Source: Amphirosellinia nigrospora (Eukaryota; Ascomycota; Sordariomycetes; Xylariales; Xylariaceae). Taken from it: 64,000 bases of DNA. The notes beneath the pieces are model-generated. The model was not told the origin of the DNA, ran no database searches, and worked only from the letters and a program-made list of their open reading frames with translations. The stretch spans positions 6,847,017 through 6,911,016 of the forward strand of contig SCHM01000004.1 of assembly GCA_004123355.1 (NCBI GenBank), read 5' to 3'. Every line of letters begins with the position of its first letter. The first letter of the stretch is position 1. Position numbers and translations under genes: made by a program. Shown here one piece after another: positions 48,004 to 61,718 of the stretch.

Positions 48004-48128
48004 GTTAACCTAGTAATAATAGCTATAGTAGCTAGTAGAACTAGCTGCAGCTAAACATATTTAAACAAGATAAATAAGTGCTACGTACCTTTAATAGAAT
48101 AACTATTTTTTTTTGCTCCTTTTTTTTA
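48004..48128. repeat. LTR-like repeat, right copy
   Basis: Pairs with 40703-40824. This copy is less mutated (AACTAGCTGCAGCTAAACAT where the left copy has AGCTAGCTATAACTAAATAT). Confidence 0.7.
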
Positions 48129-50901
48129 TATTATATAATTTTAGTAATGTTTTTTTAGTAATTTAATTTTTAAATTTACGTAATTTATTTTTATTTAATA
48201 AGTTTTCGCGAAATTTTTAAGGTATTTTTTTTTTTAAAGTTTTTTTATATATTTTTAGATTATTAAATTATAAAAATTATTAAGCTTAATTACTAAGGAT
48301 TATTTTTAATTTTAATATTTTTTTAAATTTTCGAATATATTTTTAAAAAACGGTTTTATTAATCCGTTTATTATTATATTTTTTATACGAATTTATTTTA
48401 GTTATATTATTTTTATTCGATTTATTTATAAATAAAATATGTTTAAATATTTATATATTTATTTTTATTATATTATATTAGGTTTTTTATAAATATAATA
48501 AAACTTTAGTTATTATTATAAATAATTATTATATAAAGTTTTTTTAATATTTTTATTGCTTTTTTATTTTTTTTATAACTAGCGTTTAGTTTATTATATA
48601 ATTATAAAAGCTATATTATTTTTTTAGCTATATTAGTTATATTTTAATATTTAGTTTTTATATATTAATAATATTATAGTTTATTATAATTTTAATAATT
48701 AGTTAATTATATTATTATTAAAGTTAAAAATATATTTTAAAGTTAATTTTTATATATTTAGATTTTTTTTTTAGTTTATATTAGTTTAGTTTATTAAAAG
48801 CTATAGTAGTTTTTAAAAAATAAAATAGTAATTTTTTATATTTAATAAATATTTAAAAATTTGTTTAATTGTTTTTTTATAAATAAATATAAAGTTTAAA
48901 GCATAATAACTAATTATTAATATTATATATATAATATTTAATTAAGTCTTTATTATTAAATATATTAATAATTTTATATTAGATTAATATTTATATTTTT
49001 ATTTTTTAAGTATATTTATTTTAGCTTAGCTTTTTATAGCTTTTTATTATTATAAAAGTATTTATTAGTTTATAGTTTTTTAATCTATATTATATAAATA
49101 TTTATTAATTATTTTTATTAATTAAGTAGTATATAATTTTATTTGTTTTATTATATTATATATAATGTTTAAATAATACTAATATAAGCTTAAGTTTATT
49201 ATTTAAAATTTTTTGTTTAAGGTTGCTTTAACGTTATTAATTTTTAGTTTATTTTTTTTTATTATAAATAAATCGTTAATATAAACTATAATAAAAATTC
49301 CCGTTTTATTGTTTATAAATATATTATAATTAACGTTAATTAGTTTATAATTTAATATAATAAAAAACTTAAATAATATTTTAAACTAAATTTTTAAAGC
49401 TTACTTTAAGCTATATAAAGCTTTTTTTAGCTTATAAACTTATTTTATACTATTTTTAAATTATATAATTATTTAATATAATATTTTTTTTTTTTTTTTA
49501 TAAAAAAATATTATTTTATATTTATTTGTTTATTTTTAAATTTTAAACCGCTATTATAACAAATAAAATTTTATAGCTTATTAGCTTAATAATTAAAACG
49601 AACGTTTTAAATAATCGACGCTTTTAATTTATTTAAATTTTTAAAATATTTAACTTTATAATAAATAATTTTATATTAAGCTATATAAGTTTATATATTA
49701 TTTTTTTTTTAATATGTATATTTATAATATATATTATTAATGTTTAAGTTTTATTTTAACTAAAATTTAAATTTAACTTTTATTTTTTTTAATTATTTTT
49801 TTATTTAAGTTTTTTAATATTTTTTTACCGTAAAAAGTTAATTTTATTATTTTATAACTTTAATATAATTATTAAAATTAATATAGTATATAGTGCTTAA
49901 ACTAAATTAAAAGTAAAAGTTAAAAGCTTTTAAATAAATATTTAAGTTTAAGTTTACTAAAGATTTATTAATAATTTTAAGGTTTAAAAGTTTTTTAATA
50001 AATAATATAACTTTATTTAAAAAGTATAATAAAAGTTTATAGTTAGATTTATTATAATATTTTAGCTAAAAATAATATATTTTAGCGTTTTTATTTTATT
50101 AATAAAATATAAGTTTTTTTATTTTTATAACTTTATTAGCTATATTATCTGTTTAAATATTAATAGAAACTATTTATAGTATATTAAATAGTTATAAAAT
50201 TTTATTAATTATTATACGTTTTATTTAGTATTAAAATATATATTTTATTTTATAGTTTTAATAACTTTATTATTATTAGTTATTATTTTATAAATAAAAT
50301 TATTATTATATCCGATTAAAATCTTTAAATTAACTTAAAATCTAGTTTTTTTTATTTAATGCTTAAAAGTAAATATTATAGTTTAATATTAAATGTTTTA
50401 ATATAAAAATATTAAGTTTTTAATTATAGGTTTTTTAAAAAATATAATATTAAATATATTATATAAGCTTTTATTATATAATAGTTAATAATTATTATAA
50501 CTTTAAGCTAATATTTTAAATTAATAGCGTTTTTATTATTATAAATAAAAGTTTTTTATATAATATTAAAACTTTTAGCTATATTATTTTTATATTGTTT
50601 TATTAATATTATTTAATATTTTTTTTATATAGTTTATTTATTAGCGTTTTTTAAAATAAATTTATTTGCTTTATTTATATATATAATATAGTATTTTTAT
50701 TTTTATAGTTTAAAATTAGCTAAGTTATTAATAAATTTATTAATATATATTTATATATTAGTTTTATTTTTTATAAGCTTTAATAAGTTTAGCTTATTAT
50801 ATATATTTAAATAAACTAATATTTTTTTTTATAGCTTTTAATTAAAAAAGTTTATAAATATTAATAAATATAATTTTTTAAGTATTTTTTTAAGTAGTTT
50901 T

Positions 50902-51100
50902 TTAATAAGCTTTTAAAAGGTTTATATTATTAATAGCTTCTTTATATAAAGCGTAAAAAAAGCTACTTAATAATACTTATATTTAAATAAACAACTAATA
51001 TATTATTAGTTAAAAAATTTATTATTAGATTTATTATAAATCTAATAATAAATTCTTTTTTTTAATTAAGTTTTATTTTATAACTTATAATATTTTTTTT
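50902..51100 (+). repeat. Inverted repeat, left member
   Basis: In reverse complement it matches 60680-60885 over about 200 bp with mostly C/T differences. It contains a perfect 39-bp palindrome at 51016-51054 (AATTTATTATTAGATTTAT, one base, then its complement). Confidence 0.75.
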
Positions 51101-54100
51101 AAAGTAGTATTTATTATATAGTTCTATTATAAATATTAAACTATATTAAAAACTATTTATTTTTAAATTTTTCGAAGTTAAAAATATTAATTTTTCCGGC
51201 GGTAATTAACGCGTAATTTATATATTTATTAATTAAAGCAAATATTACGCTTTAGCGTTAATTTATTTTATATTTTTATTTTTATATTTTTTGCGAAGCT
51301 TTTAAATAAACTAATTATTTAGCTTTAAAAAAAGCTTAATAAAGTATTTTTATATTTTAATATATTAGTTTTTATAGCGTAGCTAAAATTATTATAAAGT
51401 TATAAACGTTATAAATTTTTATTAATTAATCGTTTTAAATATTTTAGTTTTATTATAAAGTTTTTAAACGTTTTAGTTTATTATTAAAGTTTATAAATTA
51501 TTAATTTTATTATTAAAATATAGTTATAAATTATATATATTTTATTTTATTTTATTTACGTATAATTTATTTTATTTTTAAGTTATTATTTATAACGTTA
51601 TATAAAATAATAAATTATAAAACTAATATAATAATAGTTTTTTTTACGTATTTAGTTATTTATTAAATTAAACGTTAAATTTATTATCGGAAAATTTTTA
51701 TTTAAAGTTATTTTTTTTAATTTTTAATATAATAATTATTAAAATAAATATTATTATTATTAGTATAAGCTTTATTAAAAATATTTATAAATTATTTAAT
51801 AATATAATTTAAAAAGTTAAAATAAATAAAAAAACAAAGTTAGCGCAGAAATAATTAAAGCTAAAATTAATATTAATAAAGCTCGATTAGCGATAATAAA
51901 TTAAAAACTTATAAAGTTTTCGTTTAAAAGATTAAACTAATATTTAAAATTTAATATAAAAACTATAAATATATTTTTAAAATAATAATAAAATAATAAT
52001 TTTAAATAAAATCGAATTAAATTAAATATAAAAAAGCTATAAAAAATATTAAATAAATTAATAATAAATTTAATTTAATTGTATAAATAAATTAAAATTT
52101 TAGTATTTTATAAAGTTTTAAAAAAATCGATATTATATTTTTATTAATATTTATTTTTAATTATATTAAACTAACGAGCTTTTTATAGTATAGCGATTAA
52201 TTTTAATAATATAGCTATAAATAAAAAAAATAATAATAATATTTCCGTTTTTATTTTCGAATATAATAAATATAGTAATAATACTTTTGTTTTTATTTTT
52301 TTTGTTGTTTTAAAAGCAATATAAAAATATAAAAATATATTTTTTAATTAAAACAAATAATAATAATAATAATAGCAATAAAAATAGCAATAATAACATA
52401 AATAATTTTAATAATAATTTAAATTTATTAAGTAATAAAGCTAGTTTTAGTAGTTATAGTTATAACGATAAATATTATTATTATAAAATTTTTTTTAATT
52501 ATATTTATAATAAAAATATTTATAAAATTAAATAAAAATATTAAAGTTTTAAACTTTAATTAAAATAACTTAAAAAATAAAAAAATTATTATAAATAAAA
52601 AAAATATTATTATATAAATATATATATTTTTTAATATATAAACTATATATAAGTTTAATAATATAGAATTATTAAATAATAGTTAAATTTTAAAGCTATT
52701 TAATTATTTTTTATAAGTTTTATTTTTTTATAATAAAATAATAAAGTTAAGCTTATTAATTGTTATATTTAATAGAAAATAAGCTTAAGCTCGGTATTTA
52801 AAAAGCTAAAAAACGTTTAAAATATACTTTAAATACGCTATAAAAAAGTTTTTCGAAAATAATTTTTTTTATTTAATATAACATAAAATAAAAATATATT
52901 TATTTAATTTAAATATAAGCTATAATATACTTATAAAATAAAATTTTAGCGCGAAATAATTTTAATTAATAAATATTATAAAAAATATTTATAATTAATA
53001 AGCTAAAATAATCGTTAATTATATTTATTTATTAAAAAAAAAATATATTAAATAAATATAAAAAAAATCGATAAAACGCGCTATAAATTAAAATAAAAAA
53101 TAAAGCATAAATTTTTTAACGTTAAATTTTTCTACGATTATTCGAAAATAATAATAAAAACTTTTAAAATTTATATTTAAATATAATAATTATAAATATT
53201 TTAATTATTATCGATTAAAAAGCAAATATTAATTTTATTATAAATATTAATATTATTTTAATAGTAAACGTAATAAATAATATAATAATAATTATAATTA
53301 TATTATAGCTATTATAGTAAAAATAATAAAAAAGTACGTATAAATAAAAAATATAATAATAAAAATAAAAATATAATAATAATTATAATAGTAGTTAAAA
53401 CTATAGTTATAACCGTAACTATAGCTATAATTATAGCTATAATTATAATAGCGATTATAAATATTATTATAATAATAAATATAATAGTTATTATAATATA
53501 TATTAAACTAATAATATATATTTAAATAAAAAAAATCTAAATATAATATTAATAGAAAATATTATAGTAATAATATTTTTATTATATATTTAGTTTAGTT
53601 TTATTTATTATAAATATTATAAAAATATAAATTATTTAATATTTTTTTATATATAAAATATAAGCTATATATTTATTAAAATATATAGCATATATTAATT
53701 TTTATTTATCGCTTTTAAGCGATATATATACGAATATTATATTTAAATATTATTTTTACGAAATAAAGTTTTTTTAATATTTAAGCTAGTATAAATCGGC
53801 TAAAAAAAATATAATTAAAAATAAAATATTTCTAACGATAATTATTATATAAAATAAATTAAATAAAATCTTTAAATTAAAAATATTTATATTTAAAGCA
53901 TTAAATATAAATATATAATAAAATTTTACGTTTAAACTATATATATTTTATTTTTATATATAGTTTTATTAATTAATTAAAACATAAAAATATATTAATT
54001 TATATATAAATAAAACTATAATCGGTATAAATATTTTAATATATTAAATTATATAATAAAAAATATAAAAGCTAAATAATTACCGTTAAAAATAAACGCG

Positions 54101-54973
54101 TAAAATAATATATTAAACTAAATTTAAGTTTTTTATTCGAAAAATTAATAATAAATAGTTTAAAATTATAAAATATAAAAAAAAAATTAAGTTATAAATA
54201 AAAAGCTATATTAATATACTAATTAATAATTATTTTTTTTATTTTTATAAAACTATTATTAATTATTTTAAAAATATTATTATTTTTTATAATTTTAATA
54301 ATTTTATTATTAATTTTAAAGTTTTAGTTTATAATTTATATATATAAAAAATTATATATATATTATAACTATTATAACTAATAAAAACGCGTATTTATAA
54401 ACTAAATATAAACTATTATTTATTAACTATAATTTTATTTTATAATAATATATAAAAATATAAATATTATAATAAATATAAAAACTTTTAAAATTATTTT
54501 AATTATTAATATTATAAATATTTTAATTAAAATAAATAAAATATTAAACTAAAATAAATTTATAAAAATTATTTAATATATATATTAGCTTATAAAAATT
54601 AGCTATAAAACTTTAGCTATTATAATAATTATTTTATAATATTATTAGCTAAAATAGTTAGCTCGGGATTTTTAGCTACTTTAAATTTTTTATTATTATA
54701 AATATTAAATTTAATATAATATTAATTATATAGCTTATAACTAATATAATATTAATAAAACTAATATTTATAAATAAATTAATAAGTTTTATAGTTTTTT
54801 TATAATAACGTTTAATAAAACTAGCAATTATATTACTAGCTTAATATAAAAACGGTATTTTTACTTTTAGCTATTAATACTATTAATATTTAGCTTTTAA
54901 ATATTTTTTTTATTAACGTAGTATATAATTTTATTATAAATATTAAAATTATATTATTATTAAAAAAACTATA

Positions 54974-55763
54974 ACGTACCACACAACCATCCTGGCCACA
55001 CAACTATCCTGGCCACTTAGGCTTGGCATTTTACTAAAATTATAACTTTACAGAACTAAGCTTAATCGGGAAATAATTTATAGGTTTAATATATAACTAT
55101 ATTTAGTATAAATATAATTTTTTTAATTTTTTACGCTAGCTTAATAAGGTTATAAACCCCGGTTTTTAAAATAAGCTAAAAATAAAACTAAAATAAATCC
55201 TAGTTAGTACTAGCGTAATTTTACTAAAATTTTAAAAAATTAAAATTAGATTTATTATGTTTTTTTATACTATATATATTTCTTTCGAATTTTTAAGCTA
55301 GGTTTAGTATTTTTTTTATTTTTTAAAGTATAAAATTTTATTATTTTTTTATTATTTTTTAATTTTTTTTAATTTTTTTATTTAATTTTTATATTTTTTT
55401 ATACTTTAAAAATAAAAAGAAATACTAAACCTAGCTTAAAAATTCGAAAAAAATATATATAGTATAAAAACATAATAAATCTAATTTTAATTTTTTTAAA
55501 ATTTTAGTAAAATTATACGCTAGTACTAACTAGGATTTTATTTTAGCTTTATTTTTAGCTTACTTTAAAAACCGGGGTTTATAACCTTATTAAGCTAGCG
55601 TAAAAAATTAAAAAAATTATATTTATTACTAATATAGTTATATATTAAACCTATAAATTATTTCCCGATTAAGCTTAGTTCCGTAAAGTTATTATAATTT
55701 TAATAAAATGCCAAGCCTAAGTAGCTAGGATGGTTGTGTGGCTAGGATGGTTGTATAGTACGT
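54974..55763. mobile_element. Palindromic (fold-back) pogo/Tc1-like element, copy 2 (790 bp)
   Basis: Same family as 45549-46357, again flanked by TA (54972-54973, 55764-55765). The left end reads ACGTACCACACAACCATCCT then GGCCACACAACTATCC. The right end carries the complement with a few changes (GTATAGTACGT). The two arms share blocks such as ACGCTAGCTTAATAAGG and AAACCCCGGTTTTTAAA and meet at an A/T spacer near 55350. Copies 1 and 2 differ by small indels and scattered transitions. Confidence 0.85.
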
Positions 55764-58700
55764 TATATATTAATATTAAAAAAGCTTTTTAAGCTTAAGC
55801 TTTTAAAAATATATTTTATTTTAAATATTAAAAAATTTATAAATTTTTTTAAAAATATAATTAATAATAATATTTATATTTATATTAAAAAAGCTTTTAA
55901 AATAGCTAAGTTTATTAAAATTATTAAAACTTATAATATTTAAATAAATAAAATAAAATCGATATTTTTAAAATAAAATAATTTAAAATTTTTTTTATTA
56001 ATAATTAATAAAAAATAAAATTAAATATAAAAGTTTATTTTTTAATTAAAAAATATAAAAGTTTTTAATAAAACTTATAATAAATTTTATAAAATAAATT
56101 ATATAACTTAAATAAATAAAACTATATTTTCGCGTATTTTATATTTATTATTTAAAAAAAAGTTTATAACGTAAATAAAAACTAAATAGTTATTAATTTA
56201 TAATAGTTTAATAAAATTGCTATTTTAATAGTTATTTTTTTTTTTATAAAATAAAATAATTAAAAGTTTTTATAAAAAAACTTACGTTATTTATATTAAT
56301 ATAATTAATTTTTTTATTAATTTTTAGTTTATTTTAATTATAAAAATAAATTTATTATTATTAGTTTTTATAATATAAAATAATTTAATATTATTATAAA
56401 ATATATAAATTTTTTAATTATATTTAAAAATATATAAATAAATTTTTTTGTTTTTATTTTTATTTTTATTATTATTTTATCGATAATTATTATTTTTTTA
56501 ATATATTTAAAAATATATATAATATTTAAATATTATTTTTAGTTTTAATTAAAAATATTATTATATTATTAAAAAATTTTTTTATTAATTATTTTTTTAT
56601 TAAACTTTTTAGATTTTATATTAATATTTTAAAAATATTTATTATTATTAAATATATATAAACGTTTAAATAGTTTATATTTTTTAAAACTTTTAAGCTT
56701 TTAAGTAATATTTCGGCGTAAATAAATTTTTTTATAATTTTTTTTTTATTATATATAATTAGCCAAACTTTATAAAAATATAAAATAGTTTTATTAGTTA
56801 AAAATTATTAAAAAAAAAATAATAAATAATAACTTAAATTATTATAAATATTATATATAAACTATATATTATAATTTTATATTAGCTAAAATAGTTTTTT
56901 TAATATTATTTAAAACGTTATTTATTTTAAAACTATATTTTATTATTATAATTTAAATTATATTTTATATTTATAAATCGATAAATATTTCGAATAAAGT
57001 TTTAATATTATAGTTTTTTATATTAACTAAGTTTTAAACAAAAACTAAGCAAATTTATACTTTTTATATAAATATAATTAATTATATATTTAAATCGATA
57101 TTTATTATAAATTAAAACTAAATATAGTTTTTTTAAATAAAAAATAACGTATTTTATATAAACTATAAAAAGCTTTATACGATAATTTATTTAAATAAAT
57201 ATTATATAATAATTTTAATAAATTATTTAGCTATAAAAAATATTATTAATTAAACTTTATTAAATATTTTTATTACTAATAAAATAAATAATCGATTTAT
57301 TAATTTATTTATTTATTTATTATAATATAGTTTTTAAATTTTTTATTTATTAAAATATTTTAATTATATTTTAAATATATTAAATCGATTTATTATAATA
57401 TAAATATTATTAATTTAAAAAATAAATTAAAACGATTATAAAAATTTATAATATTAAATTTTATATAAAATATAGTAGAATATATTACGGAATAATAATA
57501 AATAATATATTTAAACGCGATTTTAAACTAAAATATAAAGTAAACTTTTATTATAAAAAATCTTAAACGAATTTTATTAAAATTAATTTTATAAGCTATA
57601 TAATAATAAAAACGCTATTATTTTTAAAGCTAAATATTTTTTTTTTTCGTAAATAGTTTAATTTATAATAAATATAAAAAGTTAAGCGATTTTACGTTTT
57701 ATATATAATATAAATAAATATATATATATTATATATAATAAAAAATATTATTTTAAACTTAATTAAATAATAAAAGCTTTAAAATTATATTTAATTTATA
57801 AAAATTATAATACGTTAAAAATATTATAAATATTATTTAAAATATAATACTAACTATAATAATAAAAAACTAATAAATAATTTATATTTAATTAAACTTA
57901 AAAATACGCTATTAATATAAATAATTATAATTAATTTTATTTTATTATTATTTTTAGTTAAATTATAAAATATTTTATAGTAGTTAAAAAGCTTCGATAT
58001 ATATAATTATATAATAATAGTTTTTATTATATATTTAAACGGACGTTTATAATTTTTAGTAATATAAAATATATTATTAAAAATTAAATAATAGTTTTAA
58101 TTAAATAATTATTTTTAAATAATTAAAATATTTTTAAAAAAAGTTATTTTTAATTATAATTATAAGTTTATTTTTAATTTTTAAAAAAATATATAAAAAG
58201 TATTAAATATTAAATTATTAATAACTATTATATATTATTTATAAAAAATAGTTTATCCGAACAAAAAACTAAACGATTTAAATATATTTTTATTTATATA
58301 TATTTTAAGTTAAACTAGCTTAATATATTTTTATTTTATAATAGAACTTTAATTTTATATTTTTATAAGCTATATAATTTATTCTGTATAAATAATTATT
58401 TAGGTTTAAGTTTTTTAGCTTTTTTAATATATTTATAGGCTAAATAAATATATATAATTTTAAAAACATAAAGTTTTTATATAATTATTTATAATAAAAT
58501 ATTAAATTAGCTAAATTTTATTATTATTATAATAAAAAATATTTTAATATAATATTAAATATTAAAATTTAAACTAAATAATAAAGTTTTTTTTGTTTAT
58601 ATAATAGTTATTATTTATTTAGCGAGTTTTTTAAAAATATTCGTAATAATATACTAAATTTTAAATTATTAAATATAAAATCGGCGATTTAGTTTATAAA

Positions 58701-60679
58701 TTAAATTTTTTAAATATTACTATATATACTTTATTATTTTATTATATAGTTATAACTATATAAAAATAATAAAACTTTTTTAAACGAATAATTTTTATTA
58801 AAACTTATTAAAGCTAATTAATATTTTAATAATAATAATAATAAAAGTAATATTTACGAAATAAAAGTTATATTTAAATATTACTTTAATTAAAAAAAAC
58901 AATTTTAATTATTTAATTAAATAAAAAAATAAAGTTATAAATATAACTATTAATATTTAGCGTATTATTTTTAATATTTAAAAAATTTATCGATAAATAT
59001 TAGTTTAAATATAGCTTTTTCTCTACGTTATTAAAAAAAAAAAAAAAATCTTCTATAAGATTATTATTTATATTTAAACTTATATTTAAAACAACAAAAA
59101 TAAAAAATAAGCGCTTTTATAATAAGCTATATAAAATAATTATTAAAGCTTTAGTTTTAGTACTAATATTAATTTTTAACGTTTTTAACGTTAACGTTTT
59201 TTGCCGAAGCTTTAAGTTATAACTATTAATAAATAAAATAATAAAAAAAATAAAACAAGCGAAAATATTATTTAATACTATAAATAATCTTTAAAATATT
59301 CGATTAAACGGATAAAAATTTAATAAAAAATAGTTATTTTATTTTTAAAATAAATAATTTATTAAAACTAAATAACTATTAAAAATTTTTTAATAGCGCG
59401 CGAACTAATAAATAAAATTAAAACGATTTAAAAAACTACGTTAAAATCGGGCTAAAATATATATTTTTAATAGCTACTTTATAGTTTATTTTATTTGCAG
59501 TTTTAGAAAAAATTTAAAGCTTAAGTTTAAGTTTTTTAAAATATAATAAAAACTAAAATATTATAACTAACTAATATAATTTAAACTATAAAAACTAAAA
59601 AAGCCCGTATAAAGCAATTATATTAATTATTTAAACTTAACGTTATAATTATAATAGCTAGAACTAATATTATAAAAAAAAAAAAAAAAAAAACTAATAA
59701 TTACTTTGCTTATAAATAAAAAATCTATTTTTATAAAAAAGCTTAAATACTTATATATTAAAAAATCAAACATATAAAGTTAAAATATTAAGATTTATAT
59801 TTAAAGTTAAAAAAAAATAAGCAAAAAAAAAAAAAATATAGTAAAAAAATAATAAACATAAAAAAAAAAAGCTTTATTAATAATATATTTAAAACTAGAA
59901 AATAATAATAATAATTTAAAAAATATTATTTAAATCGTTAATTTAAACTGCTATAAATATTATTATAAAAAACTTTAATAATTATTTTATTTAATAATAA
60001 TATTATTTATTTATATAGCTTTAATATTTTAATTTAAAAAACTTTAAACTTATTATTTAATTATTTTTTATTATAGTTAAAACTAATAGCTTTTAAAAAC
60101 TTATAAAATATTATTTTTTATAATAAGTTTAAATATTAAATTTAAGCTACGTTTAATATATTATATAAAATAAAAAAAACTAATTAACTATAAAAAGCTT
60201 ATTTTAAAAGAAATTATTATTATAAATATTAAAAAAATAAAAATACTATATAAAAACAAAAAATCTAATTAAAAAATATATTATAAAAAATAACTATATT
60301 AAATTATTTTTATTAACGTTTATATATTAAATTAAAAATTAACTTTATTTTAGTTATTTAACTTTTAATAAAAAAGCTTTAATATTTTTAATAAAAAAAT
60401 AATATTATATTTAATTTTTTTTCTAAAAAATATTATAATTTAAATAATATAATTTAAAAACTTATTTATATTAAAAATAACCTAACTAGCGCTACTAGCT
60501 TTAATATATATATAATAAATTTACTTATAAAGCTATAATATAAACGAATAAACTATTTTAGCAAAAAATTATTATTAAAATTAAAAAAAATTATATAAAA
60601 AATAAATAATATTTAAAACTATTATATTTACGAACTTTATATTTTTAAATAAATACGCGAAAAATTATATAAAAAAAAA

Positions 60680-60885
60680 TAAAAAGAATATTATAGGTTA
60701 TAAAGTAAAGCTTAATTAAAAGAAAAAAATCTATTATTAAATCCACGCAATAGATTTAATAATAGATTTTTTAACTAGTAATATACTAGCTATTTATTTA
60801 GATATAAGTATTATTAAGTAGTTTTTTTTATGTTTTGCGTAAAAAAGCTACTAGTAATATAAACTTTTTAAAAGTTTTATTAAAA
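60680..60885 (-). repeat. Inverted repeat, right member
   Basis: Reverse-complement partner of 50902-51100. Its hairpin at 60727-60769 has a 17-bp stem (AAATCTATTATTAAATC) and a 9-base loop containing CACGCAATA. Similarity runs on both sides of the hairpin and fades without a sharp edge. Confidence 0.75.
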
Positions 60886-61702
60886 TATTAAAGTATAAAA
60901 AAGTTTTTATTAACTTTAGTAGATTTATTTAAGCTATATTATAATTATAATTTTTTATATATATATAAATTATAAGTTTAATATATAATTTAAGCTATTT
61001 TTTATTAATATATATTTTTTATTAAAAAGTTTTTTATTTTATTTTTAATATTAAAATATTTGCTTTTTTTTTTAATAATTTATTTAAAGTAAATTTATAA
61101 GCATTATAAGCTTTTAATAGTTATTATATTAAAATATTATTTATAATAGTTTTTTAACTTTTTAGTTTTATAAAAGATTTAATTTTTATAGCGTTTATAT
61201 TAATTTAAATATTTTAATAATATTAACGTTTATTACGCTAAAATTATTTATTAGTTATAATTAAATTGTTATTTTTTATTTAATAAATATATTAGTAATA
61301 TATAAACTAAATAATAAAAAAAATTATTATAAATTTAAAAAATTAATAGTTATAAAAGATTTAATTTTAATAGCTATAAATCTTTAAAATATTAGTTTTT
61401 TTTTAAAACTCGAACTATTAAAAAAACTAATTTTTTATTAGTTTTTTAAAGTTTATAATAGCTAGTTTTAATATTTTAATTTAAAAACTAAAAATTTTTT
61501 AGCTATTAAACGTAAATAATAATTTATATTATTAAAATTAAGCTAATAATTATTACGATTAGTATTTTTATAAATAAAGCTTTTAGTTAAGGTTTTATTT
61601 ATATATTAATCGAAAAATATTAAGCTAGATTAAGATCTAGCGGCTAATTTTATATATAAGATTTTATGTATATATAGTAGGGCTAATTATATAACTTTAG
61701 GT

Positions 61703-61718
61703 AGGTTTTATAAAACCT
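61703..61718. repeat. 16-bp perfect palindrome
   Basis: AGGTTTTATAAAACCT, within the better-preserved patch at 61620-61740. No second copy was seen. Confidence 0.7.

Larger units (their letters stand above)
40703..48128. mobile_element. Possible LTR-type element, RIP-mutated (7.4 kb)
   Basis: Two direct repeats of about 120-125 bp (40703-40824, 48004-48128) are 7.3 kb apart in the same orientation, with AT-rich DNA lacking frames between them. The distance suits an LTR retrotransposon, but the repeats are short for LTRs and their ends cannot be fixed. They could be parts of longer LTRs or two separate copies. A younger palindromic element (45549-46357) is nested inside. Confidence 0.4.

Noticed and set aside
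52340-52400. AAT/AGCAAT runs as a coding repeat
   Set aside because: No frame is open on either side; they are simple repeats in RIP-mutated DNA.
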